Assembly: GCA_021323735.1 (NCBI GenBank)
Contig: JAJPKM010000024.1
Span: 1 to 37,982 of the forward strand
Source of the DNA: Gammaproteobacteria bacterium
GTDB lineage: Bacteria > Pseudomonadota > Gammaproteobacteria > Steroidobacterales > Steroidobacteraceae
Direction of reading: 5' to 3'
Length of the DNA: 37,982 nt
This document shows positions 16,041 to 24,787 of the stretch, one piece after another; the first letter of the stretch is position 1, and the number at the start of each line of letters is the position of its first letter. The notes under the pieces were generated by a model. That model searched no databases. It saw only the letters and a list, made by a program, of their open reading frames with translations, and was not told where the DNA came from. The position numbers and the translations under genes are program-made.

Positions 16041-17337
16041 ACGCCGCCCTACGCTCCTTCGAGGCGCAATGGCGTGCGCGGCCGGCGGACGCATTGCAGC
16101 CCATACGCGAACAGGCGATGCAGCGCTTTTTGAAGCTCGGGCTGCCTACTTCGAGCGACGAGACCTGGCGCTATACCGATCTTCGCAGCCTCGCCGCGCA
16201 GAGCTTCCAAGCGGCGGCCGGCGAGATCCGCGGCACGCTCGATCCGAACGCAGCGCTCTCGCTGGTGGACGGTACGCAGCGGGCGGCGACCATGATCATG
16301 ATCAATGGGGCGGCTCCCGCCGATGCCGACAATACCCGGATACATGGCTTTACGATCAGCAGCATAAAGTCCTTATCCAAGCTCGATCATGGCGCGCTGT
16401 TGCGCTTCTTCCCGCCCGTATCCGATGCGGACCAACGACGCTGGGTACTGCTCAATACGGCGCTCTTCGACGACGGCCTGTACCTCAAGATCACCGAACG
16501 AGTCACGGTCCCGCTGGTTATTCTGCACGTCTCATCCGGCGCCGGCGCGCAAGAGGCGGCGCATCCGCGAATCATCATAGACGCCGCGCCCGGTTCGAGC
16601 GCGACCATCATCGAACACCATGTGACGCACGGTGAATTTGCGCCCCTCAGCAACTCCAACACCCATATCGCTCTTGGCCAGGATGCGCAGCTCGAGCACT
16701 ACCGGGTGTATGCCACGAGTGCGGGCGCCACGCATTTGGATGCGCTGGAGATCCATCAAGCTCGAGGCAGCCAGTGCAAGCAGTTCACCATCGCCCTAGG
16801 TGGTGGTCTGGTGCGCTCATCGCTCGATGTGTATTTGAACCAGTCCGGCGCGTCCCTGGAGAGTCACGCATTGTTGGTGGGACACGGGGACCGGCACGTC
16901 GATTGCGTGAATATCGTCACGCACGCGGCACCCGATACGCGCAGCCGCCAGACGGCACGTGCCATCGCCGGCGATACCAGCCGCGTGATCTTCAACAGCA
17001 AGGTGATCGTCAAGGCAGGCGCCGTGCATTCCGATTCGCAGCAATCCTGTCGCGGCTTGCTGCTGTCGCCGAGTGCGGAAATCGACACCCGGCCGCAACT
17101 CGAAATCCATGCCGACGAGGTCAAATGTGCGCATGGCGCCACCGTCGGCAGGCTCGATCCGGACATGCTGTTCTATCTGCTGTCGCGCGGCCTCGACCGT
17201 GAGACCGCGCAAAGCCTGTTGGTGTACGCCTTCCTGGCCGATGTACTGACCGGCATGTCCGTGACCTCGGCGCGTTCCGCGATCGAGAGCGCGCTCATCG
17301 GCCAATTGCCCGATTCGCAAACATTGCGGAATTTCAA

Positions 17338-17341
<4 letters not shown>
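16037..17341 (+). CDS. sufD: SufD, scaffold subunit of the SUF complex
   Basis: SufD pairs with SufB to form the β-helix scaffold of SufBC2D and is linked to iron entry. The 434-residue protein has the family β-helical core and the well-conserved C-terminal region VKAGAVHSDSQQSCRGLLLS, then CAHGATVGRLDPDMLFYLLS, which resembles the SufB C-terminus. Length matches E. coli SufD (423). It overlaps sufC at the start and sufS at the end by 4 bp each, so sufC, sufD and sufS are translationally coupled. Confidence 0.96.
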
Positions 17342-18588
<1,247 letters not shown>

Positions 18589-18595
18589 GGCTGCC

Positions 18596-19051
18596 ATGGA
18601 AATCAACGATCTGTACCGCGACGTCATCCTCGACCACAACCGCAGGCCGCGAAATTTCGGCGACCTGCAGCCCGCCGACGCCAGTGTCGAGGGTTTCAAT
18701 CCCATGTGCGGCGATCATCTGACGCTGCGCCTGCGGCTCGATGCGGATACCATCTCCGACATCCGCTTCCAAGGTGAAGGCTGCGCAATCTCGACTGCCT
18801 CGGCGTCGCTGATGACGGAGGCCGTCAAGGGCAGAACCCGTGATGAGGCGCTCGAGCTGTTCGATCGCGTCCATCAGCTGCTCACCGACGATGCCGCTCC
18901 GGGGACCGAGGAATTGGGCAAACTCGCGGCCTTGTCCGGTGTACGCGAATACCCCGCGCGGGTGAAGTGCGCGAGCCTGTGCTGGCACACGCTGGCGTCC
19001 GCGTTGAAGTCCACGGACTTGAAGTCCGTGCCGGCTGTGTCCACCGAGTGA
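18596..19051 (+). CDS. sufU: SufU-type sulfur acceptor / Fe–S assembly protein
   Basis: SufU takes persulfide sulfur from SufS through a zinc-linked cysteine. The 151-residue protein has the four zinc-site residues at the expected spacing: Cys38 and Asp40 (NPMCGD), Cys63 (GEGCAIS) and Cys125 (RVKCASLCW). That matches B. subtilis SufU (Cys41, Asp43, Cys66, Cys128). The last 13 residues (STDLKSVPAVSTE) lie outside the domain and are coded by a palindromic, repeated DNA stretch at 19004–19033. No sufE or sufA is present, so SufU probably serves as the transfer partner in this operon. Confidence 0.95.
   Translation: MEINDLYRDVILDHNRRPRNFGDLQPADASVEGFNPMCGDHLTLRLRLDADTISDIRFQGEGCAISTASASLMTEAVKGRTRDEALELFDRVHQLLTDDAAPGTEELGKLAALSGVREYPARVKCASLCWHTLASALKSTDLKSVPAVSTE
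19004..19033. repeat. Short tandem and palindromic repeat in the sufU 3' end
   Basis: TTGAAGTCC occurs at 19004–19012 and 19019–19027, a 15-bp period. CACGGACTT (19012–19020) and AAGTCCGTG (19022–19030) are perfect inverted arms around one base. The stretch is translated as part of the extra C-terminal tail of SufU and looks like a later in-frame addition. Confidence 0.6.
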
Positions 19052-19060
19052 GATCGACGA

Positions 19061-19612
19061 ATGCGCTCCTATGAAAATGAACCCATCGTCGTGCAACGCG
19101 AAGTCAAGGCGATCGCGATTCCCGCCGGCACCGAGATCACTCTCGAGTTAGGATCGGTGGGTTACATCACCCAGGCGCTGGGCGGAAGTTTTACGGTTTA
19201 CATCGATGGCAACTTGTTTCGCATTGCCGGGCACGATGCCGATGCGATCGGCAAGACGTCGGCCAAGGCGCCGGAAGTGCCGCCCGGTGCCTCGGAAGAC
19301 GATATCAAGAACGTCATCTGGCAGCAGCTCAAGACTTGCTATGACCCCGAAATACCGGTCAATATCGTCGACCTAGGGCTTGTCTACGAGTGCGACGTGA
19401 CCAAGAACGAAGACTCGACACGCAATGTGGATATCAAAATGACCTTGACCGCACCGGGCTGCGGCATGGGCGAGGTGCTGGTGAGGGACGTGCGTGACAA
19501 GGTGGAAATCGTTCCCACCGTGGCCCACGCCAATGTCGAGCTGGTATTCGATCCACCGTGGAACCAAACCATGATGTCGGACGAGGCTCGTCTGCAGACC
19601 GGCATGATGTAA
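19061..19612 (+). CDS. sufT: SufT, DUF59/MIP18-type Fe–S maturation factor
   Basis: SufT proteins help mature Fe–S enzymes, acting after scaffold assembly. The 183-residue protein has an N-terminal segment of about 75 residues typical of SufT. It then has the DUF59 domain with DPEIPVNIVDLGLVY at 95–109, the conserved APGCGMG (Cys134) and the C-terminal VELVFDPPWNQTMMSDEAR. The start is 9 bp after the sufU stop, in the same operon. DUF59 is also part of PaaD-type proteins, but the N-terminal extension and context favour SufT. Confidence 0.94.
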   Translation: MRSYENEPIVVQREVKAIAIPAGTEITLELGSVGYITQALGGSFTVYIDGNLFRIAGHDADAIGKTSAKAPEVPPGASEDDIKNVIWQQLKTCYDPEIPVNIVDLGLVYECDVTKNEDSTRNVDIKMTLTAPGCGMGEVLVRDVRDKVEIVPTVAHANVELVFDPPWNQTMMSDEARLQTGMM

Positions 19613-19649
19613 ATGCGATGAGCGCGAGGGACTCAGTGAAGGGGATACC

Positions 19650-19958
19650 GTGAAGTGGATTGATGCGGGACTCGCCGATACCTTGCCGGATGGGGAAGCC
19701 AGGTCCATTGCCGTCGGCAGGCACACGGTTGCCGTCGTGCGCAGCGGCGGCGACTATTTTGCGATACAGGATATTTGCACCCACGACGGTGCCCCCTTGA
19801 CCGGCGGCGAGATCGAAGGCCAGGAAATCATTTGTCCGCGCCATGGGGCGCGATTCTGTTTGCGCACGGGCGAGGCGCTGACGCCACCCGCCTACGAGCC
19901 CGTGCGAGTGTTCGCCACCAAGATTGAAAACGGCCGTTTGTGGGTACGCGCAGACTGA
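19650..19958 (+). CDS. Small Rieske-type [2Fe-2S] protein
   Basis: This 102-residue single-domain protein carries both Rieske cluster boxes: CTHDGAPLTGG (Cys43, His45) and CPRHGARF (Cys62, His65). It resembles the NirD/BphF-like ferredoxins that pass electrons in the cytoplasm; there is no signal or membrane segment. The GTG start follows AAGGGGAT. Its place after sufT suggests a client or electron donor of the Fe–S pathway. Its electron partner is not identifiable here. It overlaps sixA by 19 bp. Confidence 0.92.
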   Translation: MKWIDAGLADTLPDGEARSIAVGRHTVAVVRSGGDYFAIQDICTHDGAPLTGGEIEGQEIICPRHGARFCLRTGEALTPPAYEPVRVFATKIENGRLWVRAD

Positions 19959-20455
19959 CACTGCTGCGCCATGGTAAGGCAGAGGCTGCGGACGCCTATC
20001 CGGAGGACTATGAGCGCCCTCTCACCCACCGTGGTGTCCTCGAGGCGCAGGAAATGGCGGCCCGCCTGATCAAGCGGGATCTCGTGCCCGATCTCATTTT
20101 GGTGAGCCCCGCCGAACGCGCGTGGGCCACGGCCGAAATCATCGCCACCACCTGTGAACTCGAAGCCAAACAGGTGCAGTGCGCGCGCGAACTTTACTTG
20201 GCGACGCCGGAGAGAACCTGGCAGGTGCTGGCACACCGCGCCGCCGCCTTGAACCACATCATGATCTGCGGTCACAACCCCGGATTGAGCCTGGTCGCGA
20301 GCCGCTTTGGACCGAAGCCACAGCGGCGTGAATTACCCACCGCCGGCATCGCCACCGCAGTTTGGCACCATGGGGAGTGGGCCACGCTACAGCCGGAGAC
20401 GGCCGACAGCTGCGAGATGGACGATCCTGAGGATATGGACGAGGCCTGGGCCTAG
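19940..20455 (+). CDS. sixA: SixA-like phosphohistidine phosphatase
   Basis: The 171-residue histidine-phosphatase-fold protein has the catalytic LLRHGKAE near its start (Arg10, His11, Gly12), VSPAERAWATAEI in the middle and the second-histidine region ICGHNPGLS. SixA dephosphorylates histidine phosphotransfer proteins, including the nitrogen PTS protein NPr in E. coli. The target here is not known. The GTG start lies inside the Rieske gene, which indicates coupling. The acidic C-terminal tail (about 158–171) is extra compared with E. coli SixA. Confidence 0.88.
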   Translation: MGTRRLTLLRHGKAEAADAYPEDYERPLTHRGVLEAQEMAARLIKRDLVPDLILVSPAERAWATAEIIATTCELEAKQVQCARELYLATPERTWQVLAHRAAALNHIMICGHNPGLSLVASRFGPKPQRRELPTAGIATAVWHHGEWATLQPETADSCEMDDPEDMDEAWA

Positions 20456-20465
20456 CCGTGCGGCA

Positions 20466-22577
20466 TCAGGGCTCCGTGATTGGCTTGCCTTTGCCCTCGC
20501 GGATCGCCTGCTCGATGATGGGCTTCAGCTGACGCCTGACCTCCTCCGCGATCTTGCGCTGCTGTTCGCCCAAGAGCGCCTGCTGTTCGCCGAGCTTGCC
20601 CTGCTGCTCGCCCAGTTCGCCTTGCTGTGCGCCGAGCGCCCCTTGGCGCCCACCGAGATCTGCCTGCTGCATGTCCATATCGGCCGTCAGCTTACCGGTC
20701 ATCGCCTGGATTTGCGCCAATTGGGCCTGCACCTCGGCCAAGGCGTTGCGATCGATTTGCGCGGTGAGCTCGTCCAGGCGCATTTCCTTGATCACATTCT
20801 TAAGCTGCGCCATGTCGCGCTTGAATTCGGGCGTATCGATCTTCTCCGCATGCACCTGCGCTGCCGCCAGAGAACTTTGCTGCGCTCCCAGTCTGGCCTG
20901 CTTGATGGCCAGCTCGCGTTGTTTGCGGCCCAACTCCCGTTGCTGCTCCCCAAGGGCTTTCATCGGGGCGAGCATGGCCTGCGCCTGCGCCATGATGGCC
21001 GGGTCTTGAATGAGATAGGGCTTGCCATCGTGTTGGAAATAGATGTAGTCGCCGAGCTGCGACGGCAACGTGTTGCCGAAATTGAACATGGTGTGCGAAT
21101 GGTCGGTGTTGATGGCCGTCACCCCGTCCTCGTGCGAATCTTCGGTCGCCTCGTCGTGCACGACGCGCTGGGCATCAGCCTTCTTGGCGGACTTCCTCAA
21201 GGCACCGACGCTGCTCTTATCGGTTTTCGTATAGGTATTTGTGTTTGTGGTGCCGTTGGTATCGGCGTCGACCGCGCCGTTCGTGCTTGCGGGCACCGCA
21301 GGGGTGGCAGGCGTCACAGAGCTTGCCGGCACCACGGGGGTTGGAGGCGCTACAGGAGTTGGGGGCGTTCCCGGGCTTGCGGGGACCGCAGGGTTTAGGG
21401 GCACCACAGCGCTCGCAAGTACCGCAGGGCTTAGAGACACCGCCAGGCTAGAAGGTGCGGCAGGAACCGGCGCCACGGCGTTCAAGATGTCACCGGTCGG
21501 CGCGGCCTGTACCCGCGCCATGGAGGTGGCTGCAACCATGGCCATCATCACCACACCCGCGGCCACGTACGGCAGGCGGTGTTTGCCGGCAAATGAACGT
21601 TCGAAGCGGTGATCGCTCAGCAGCCGCTCGATTCGCGGCGCCAAACTGCTGGCACTGGCCATGGCCACGCAGGCTAGGGGCGCGCGGGCATGTGTCGCGA
21701 ATGCCAGCAGGGTCTCGGCATACGTGGTTCGGCTCTCGGCCTGCTCGACCGCCGCGCAGTCGCTCAACGCCTCGCCGAGCTCTGCGAGCTGGCGCTGCAG
21801 CCACCAGCTGAGCGGGTTGAACCAGAAAAGCGCGGTGTGCAATCCCGCCAGTGCGTGCACGTAGAAATCAGACTGCCTGACATGCGCTCGCTCATGCGAG
21901 AGCACGATGCGCAACGTGGCATCATCCCAGGAGTCGTAGCCGACGGGCAGCAGCACACTCCAACCGATGGTCACCGGAGTGGCAATGCGTGAACTTACAC
22001 GCACATCCAGCTCGGGGTCGAAGGGAAATACGACCCGCTCAGCCTGATTGCGTAAACGCAGCGCCAAGCCAATACCGGTGCAGAGACGCAGCGACAACAC
22101 GGCGGCCACCGCGCAATAGCCGATCACCGCCAGCGACCACAGGGTACTGGTGAAACCCGCATGGCGGTCGTTCTGCGAAGCTGTATGGCGGCCACGCTGC
22201 GGAGCTGCATGGCGGTCGCTCTGTTCAGCAGCATGGTGGTCACGCTGTTCCACTGCATGGTAACCGCCCTGCTCAGTGATGAGAGGCAGCTGCGGGCGGG
22301 CGCCGAGACCGTCGTTAGTCCCGTCCGGTGTAGCGGGGATGTAGGTCTCGCCGGAGATTCTCGCCGCTTGCGGCCTGCTCGCGGCAACCGGCAGCAGACG
22401 CGGTCCGATTTGCGCACCGACCAGCGCCGGCATCGCCAGGGCACCAGCCAATACCAGCAACCACGCGGTACGCCGGGCGCGGACCTGTTCGATTCGCATC
22501 GCACGCAGCACCAAGAAAACGATGGCCCCCATCACCAGGGAGCGCACGGCAGCTTCAAGCAATAAATGATTGTTCAC
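20466..22577 (-). CDS. BlaR1-type M56 membrane metallopeptidase with repeat-rich periplasmic regions
   Basis: The 703-residue protein has four predicted membrane helices (about 10–27, 38–56, 145–165, 336–352) and a cytoplasmic M56 protease loop with zinc motif HERAH (228–232) and ELGEALSD near 266–273. In BlaR1 this protease responds to a signal outside the cell and leads to cleavage of the BlaI repressor. Here the penicillin-binding sensor domain is missing. The C-terminal half holds a Pro/Val-rich linker (about 364–432), a YIYFQHDGKPYLIQDP segment (511–526) and leucine/glutamine heptads (542–570 and 641–676) likely to form coiled coil. The loop between helices 2 and 3 holds a four-copy histidine octad (108–139). 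The GTG start overlaps the blaI stop (GTGA). What it senses is unknown. Confidence 0.88.
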   Translation of the reverse strand: MNNHLLLEAAVRSLVMGAIVFLVLRAMRIEQVRARRTAWLLVLAGALAMPALVGAQIGPRLLPVAASRPQAARISGETYIPATPDGTNDGLGARPQLPLITEQGGYHAVEQRDHHAAEQSDRHAAPQRGRHTASQNDRHAGFTSTLWSLAVIGYCAVAAVLSLRLCTGIGLALRLRNQAERVVFPFDPELDVRVSSRIATPVTIGWSVLLPVGYDSWDDATLRIVLSHERAHVRQSDFYVHALAGLHTALFWFNPLSWWLQRQLAELGEALSDCAAVEQAESRTTYAETLLAFATHARAPLACVAMASASSLAPRIERLLSDHRFERSFAGKHRLPYVAAGVVMMAMVAATSMARVQAAPTGDILNAVAPVPAAPSSLAVSLSPAVLASAVVPLNPAVPASPGTPPTPVAPPTPVVPASSVTPATPAVPASTNGAVDADTNGTTNTNTYTKTDKSSVGALRKSAKKADAQRVVHDEATEDSHEDGVTAINTDHSHTMFNFGNTLPSQLGDYIYFQHDGKPYLIQDPAIMAQAQAMLAPMKALGEQQRELGRKQRELAIKQARLGAQQSSLAAAQVHAEKIDTPEFKRDMAQLKNVIKEMRLDELTAQIDRNALAEVQAQLAQIQAMTGKLTADMDMQQADLGGRQGALGAQQGELGEQQGKLGEQQALLGEQQRKIAEEVRRQLKPIIEQAIREGKGKPITEP
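20552..20657 (-). repeat. 21-bp tandem repeat coding Leu-Gly-x-Gln-Gln heptads
   Basis: This stretch codes for residues 641–676 of the M56 protein. Leucine or isoleucine recurs every seven residues (641, 648, 655, 662, 669, 676), mostly followed by G-x-Q-Q, as in LGEQQGKLGEQQ. The DNA repeats with a 21-bp period. A more diverged block of the same kind codes for residues 542–570 at about 20868–20954. Confidence 0.8.
21285..21488 (-). repeat. Degenerate repeat coding a Pro/Val/Ala-rich linker
   Basis: This region codes for about residues 364–431 of the M56 protein. The segment has repeated P-x-x-P and P-V/A units, such as PPTPVAPPTPVVPAS, and probably spans the periplasm between the fourth membrane helix and the C-terminal coiled coil. 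Read on the other strand the same DNA gives a glycine-rich pattern, which is a by-product. Confidence 0.55.
22161..22256 (-). repeat. 24-bp tandem repeat coding a histidine octad in the M56 protein
   Basis: Four consecutive 8-residue units (AVEQRDHH, AAEQSDRH, AAPQRGRH, TASQNDRH; residues 108–139) each end in histidine. With BlaR1 topology this loop lies between membrane helices 2 and 3, on the periplasmic side. The regular histidine spacing suggests metal binding, which is an inference. Confidence 0.75.
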
Positions 22578-22984
22578 GACTTCTTCCCCTTTTTCGAGGC
22601 AGCGATACGTTCGGCGAGGCGCTGTAGTTCCTTGCGGTCCAAAACCGCCGAGTCGACCATGCCGGCCAGCAATGTCTCCACGGAGCCCTCGCAAAACCAG
22701 TCGACGATGCGCTGCACGGCCCGCCCCGCCACCGCCTGGCGCGAGGCAGCCGGCCGGTACAGGAAGGTACGGCTTTCGATGGAGTGGGTTAGGTAACCCT
22801 TCTCTTCGAGCCGCCGCAGCACGGTGCGAATGGTGGACTCCTTGAGCGGCCGCCCTTGCTGCACCAGGCGCTCGCGCACTTGGTCGGCATTTTGCACGCC
22901 GTGTTCCCAGATCAGTTCGAGCACGGCGCGCTCCAGCTCGCCCAACTCGGCCGGGTCGTGTTGTTGCGTAGTGTTACTGTTCAT
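22574..22984 (-). CDS. BlaI/MecI-type transcriptional repressor
   Basis: The 136-residue protein has the BlaI winged helix (about 13–80): LGELERAVLELIWEHG, LKESTIRTVLRRLEEKGYL as recognition helix region and RTFLYRP as wing. A C-terminal helical dimerisation part (about 85–130) follows. BlaI repressors bind as dimers and are removed by proteolysis triggered by the partner M56 protein, encoded immediately downstream with a GTGA overlap. The ATG at 22984 was chosen because an upstream start at 23035 would begin before the likely promoter and add non-family residues. No β-lactamase gene is nearby, so the regulon is unknown. Confidence 0.92.
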   Translation of the reverse strand: MNSNTTQQHDPAELGELERAVLELIWEHGVQNADQVRERLVQQGRPLKESTIRTVLRRLEEKGYLTHSIESRTFLYRPAASRQAVAGRAVQRIVDWFCEGSVETLLAGMVDSAVLDRKELQRLAERIAASKKGKKS

Positions 22985-23022
22985 AGTGTTACTGACTGTA
23001 GCATATCGAAATGACAACGCAA
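22969..23022 (-). promoter_or_regulatory. Candidate blaI promoter and direct-repeat operator
   Basis: On the minus strand, TTGCGT (23022–23017) and TACAGT (23000–22995) are spaced 16 bp apart and resemble -35 and -10 boxes, ending 10 nt before the ATG at 22984. The 11-base sequence CAGTAACACTA occurs twice, at 22994–22984 and 22979–22969, with a 15-bp period spanning the start codon. This is a plausible site for autorepression by the encoded BlaI-type protein, though it is a direct repeat rather than the classic dyad. Confidence 0.45.
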
Positions 23023-23036
23023 GCTTTTTCTGCAAA

Positions 23037-23104
23037 CGCGCCGGTCAGGTCCGTTGCCGGCGCGAACCCCGCAAGTTTGGGGGCATGCAAGTTCCTCGAG
23101 GAAC
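23037..23104. other. Two inverted repeats between hslR and blaI
   Basis: CGCGCCGG (23037–23044) and CCGGCGCG (23057–23064) form perfect 8-bp arms around 12 bases. On the minus strand this stem is followed by only a short TTT, so it is a weak terminator candidate for hslR. GTTCCTCGAGGAAC at 23091–23104 is a perfect 14-bp palindrome just past the hslR stop and may be a protein-binding site. Confidence 0.4.
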
Positions 23105-23109
23105 GTCGC

Positions 23110-23532
23110 TCAGGTCTGTTCCCGGTGCAGCCGCATGAGCCGGCGGCGCGCGCGCTTATCCGGACGGGTGTCGGGCCGCGGCCGTGAGATGTTCGCAAGG
23201 CGCTGCTGCTCTTTGAGTTTCGCCCGGCGCTCCCCGCTGGCGGCGGTCTCCCGATAGTGCGTGAGCGCCTCGGCGGCCGGCCCGCGCCGCACCGGCAGGC
23301 CGAGGACTTCGAATTCCGCCACGATTCCCTGCAGCGACAAACTCAAACGATCGCCCACTCGAACACGATGCGCGGGCTTGATACGCTCGGCATTCAAATG
23401 AACCTTGCCGCCGTTGATCGCCGCCGTCGCGAGACTGCGGGTCTTGAAGAATCGTGCATGCCAGAGCCATTTGTCCAAGCGCTGGTTGTCGCCGTTCTGT
23501 TCGGCTGCGTTCCGGTCGGTTGTCATAAGCAC
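23110..23532 (-). CDS. hslR: Hsp15-like S4-domain RNA-binding protein
   Basis: Hsp15 binds stalled 50S subunits that still carry tRNA and nascent chain, helping recycle them after stress. The 140-residue protein has an S4 domain at about 17–80, starting [19 protein letters not shown] and including [22 protein letters not shown] basic, arginine-rich tail (about 100–140) follows, as in E. coli Hsp15 (133 aa). It is divergent from kbl. The start is uncertain by a few codons, since another ATG lies two codons in. Confidence 0.9.
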   Translation of the reverse strand: MLMTTDRNAAEQNGDNQRLDKWLWHARFFKTRSLATAAINGGKVHLNAERIKPAHRVRVGDRLSLSLQGIVAEFEVLGLPVRRGPAAEALTHYRETAASGERRAKLKEQQRLANISRPRPDTRPDKRARRRLMRLHREQT

Positions 23533-23573
23533 TCGGCGTCGCGGATACCCGGGAGGGAAGCGTACGAAGTCGC

Positions 23574-23579
23574 TATAAT
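23574..23579 (+). promoter_or_regulatory. Candidate -10 box of kbl
   Basis: A perfect TATAAT lies 6 nt before the kbl ATG at 23586, so transcription would start at or next to the A of ATG. No Shine–Dalgarno sequence and no clear -35 box are visible. This fits a leaderless message. Confidence 0.5.
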
Positions 23580-23585
23580 AGCGCC

Positions 23586-24779
23586 ATGCACGGCGAGGAA
23601 TTTCTAGAACGGCTGCGGCGCGATACCGAGGCGCTGAGCACTGCGGGTCTGCTGAAGCGCGAACGCGTCATCGGCTCGGCTCAGGGGCCCGTCATCCGGC
23701 TCACCGACGGGCAGGAGATGATCAATCTCTGCGCCAACAATTACCTAGGCCTCGCCAACCATCCTTCGGTGCTCGAGGCCGCTCACGACGGCTTGAAGCG
23801 CTATGGCTACGGGGTAGCCTCAGTGCGTTTCATTTGCGGCACCCAGGGCGTGCACCGCGAGCTCGAGGAGCGATTGAGCGCCTATCTATCCATGGACGAT
23901 ACGATTCTGTATTCCTCGTGTTTCGATGCCAACGGCGGCTTGTTCGAAACATTGCTCGACGAGCAGGACGCCGTCATCAGCGATGCGCTGAATCACGCCA
24001 GCATCATCGACGGCATCCGTCTGTGCAAGGCACGCCGCCTGCGGTATGCCAACAACGACATGAATGAACTCGAGCAGGCGCTTAAAGGTTCCCAGGATGC
24101 ACGGGTGCGGCTCATCGCCACCGACGGCGTGTTTTCCATGGACGGGTCCATCGCGCGGCTCCGTGAGATTTGCGATCTCGCCGATCGATATGGCGCGCTG
24201 GTCATGATCGATGATTCACATGCGACCGGCTTCATCGGCGCCCGGGGCCGAGGTTCGCCCGAATACCGCGAGTGCATGGGCCGCATCGATATTCTCACCA
24301 GCACCCTGGGCAAGGCCCTGGGAGGCGCCAGTGGGGGCTTCGTCTCGGCCCGCAAGGAGATCGTGGCCTGGCTGCGCCAGCGCTCGCGGCCGTATCTTTT
24401 CTCGAACAGCATCGCACCCGCGGTCGCCGCCGCCACCATCCAAGTGCTGAATCTGCTGGAGAGTTCGCCCGAGCTTCGCGACCGCGTCCATGCCAATGCC
24501 CGCTATTTTCGCGAGCGGATGCAGGCATTGGGATTCGATCTCGTGCCCGGGGAGCATCCCATCATTCCGGTGATGCTGGGCGATGCGCCATTGGCGGTAC
24601 GCCTCGCGGAGCGGATGCAGCAGGACGGGGTCTATGTCGTTGCGTTCTCCTTTCCGGTCGTACCCCATGGAAAAGCGCGAATTCGTACCCAGATGAACGC
24701 CGCGCACACGACCCGGCAACTCGATCAGGTCATCTCCGCCTTCGGCCGCGCGGCGCGCGATCTCGGCGTGATTCACTAG
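23586..24779 (+). CDS. kbl: Glycine C-acetyltransferase (2-amino-3-ketobutyrate CoA ligase)
   Basis: Kbl splits 2-amino-3-ketobutyrate with CoA into glycine and acetyl-CoA, the second step of threonine degradation. The 397-residue PLP enzyme of the α-oxoamine synthase family has [14 protein letters not shown] at 47–60, [10 protein letters not shown] at 81–90, DDSHATGF near 209–216 and the PLP lysine Lys243 in [11 protein letters not shown]. Length equals E. coli Kbl (398). tdh follows 8 bp later, giving the classic kbl–tdh operon. Confidence 0.97.
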   Translation: MHGEEFLERLRRDTEALSTAGLLKRERVIGSAQGPVIRLTDGQEMINLCANNYLGLANHPSVLEAAHDGLKRYGYGVASVRFICGTQGVHRELEERLSAYLSMDDTILYSSCFDANGGLFETLLDEQDAVISDALNHASIIDGIRLCKARRLRYANNDMNELEQALKGSQDARVRLIATDGVFSMDGSIARLREICDLADRYGALVMIDDSHATGFIGARGRGSPEYRECMGRIDILTSTLGKALGGASGGFVSARKEIVAWLRQRSRPYLFSNSIAPAVAAATIQVLNLLESSPELRDRVHANARYFRERMQALGFDLVPGEHPIIPVMLGDAPLAVRLAERMQQDGVYVVAFSFPVVPHGKARIRTQMNAAHTTRQLDQVISAFGRAARDLGVIH

Positions 24780-24787
24780 AGGAAACC

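Noticed and set aside
20552-20657. CRISPR-like array
   Set aside because: The repeat has a 21-bp period without spacers and lies in frame within a coding sequence.
21241-21612. Glycine/threonine-rich collagen-like frame on the plus strand
   Set aside because: It is the antisense reading of the proline-rich linker of the M56 gene, so the periodicity is a by-product.
22578-22694. Upstream extension of the M56 protein
   Set aside because: It overlaps blaI in another frame and adds glycine/arginine-rich residues; the GTGA overlap at 22577 gives the natural start.
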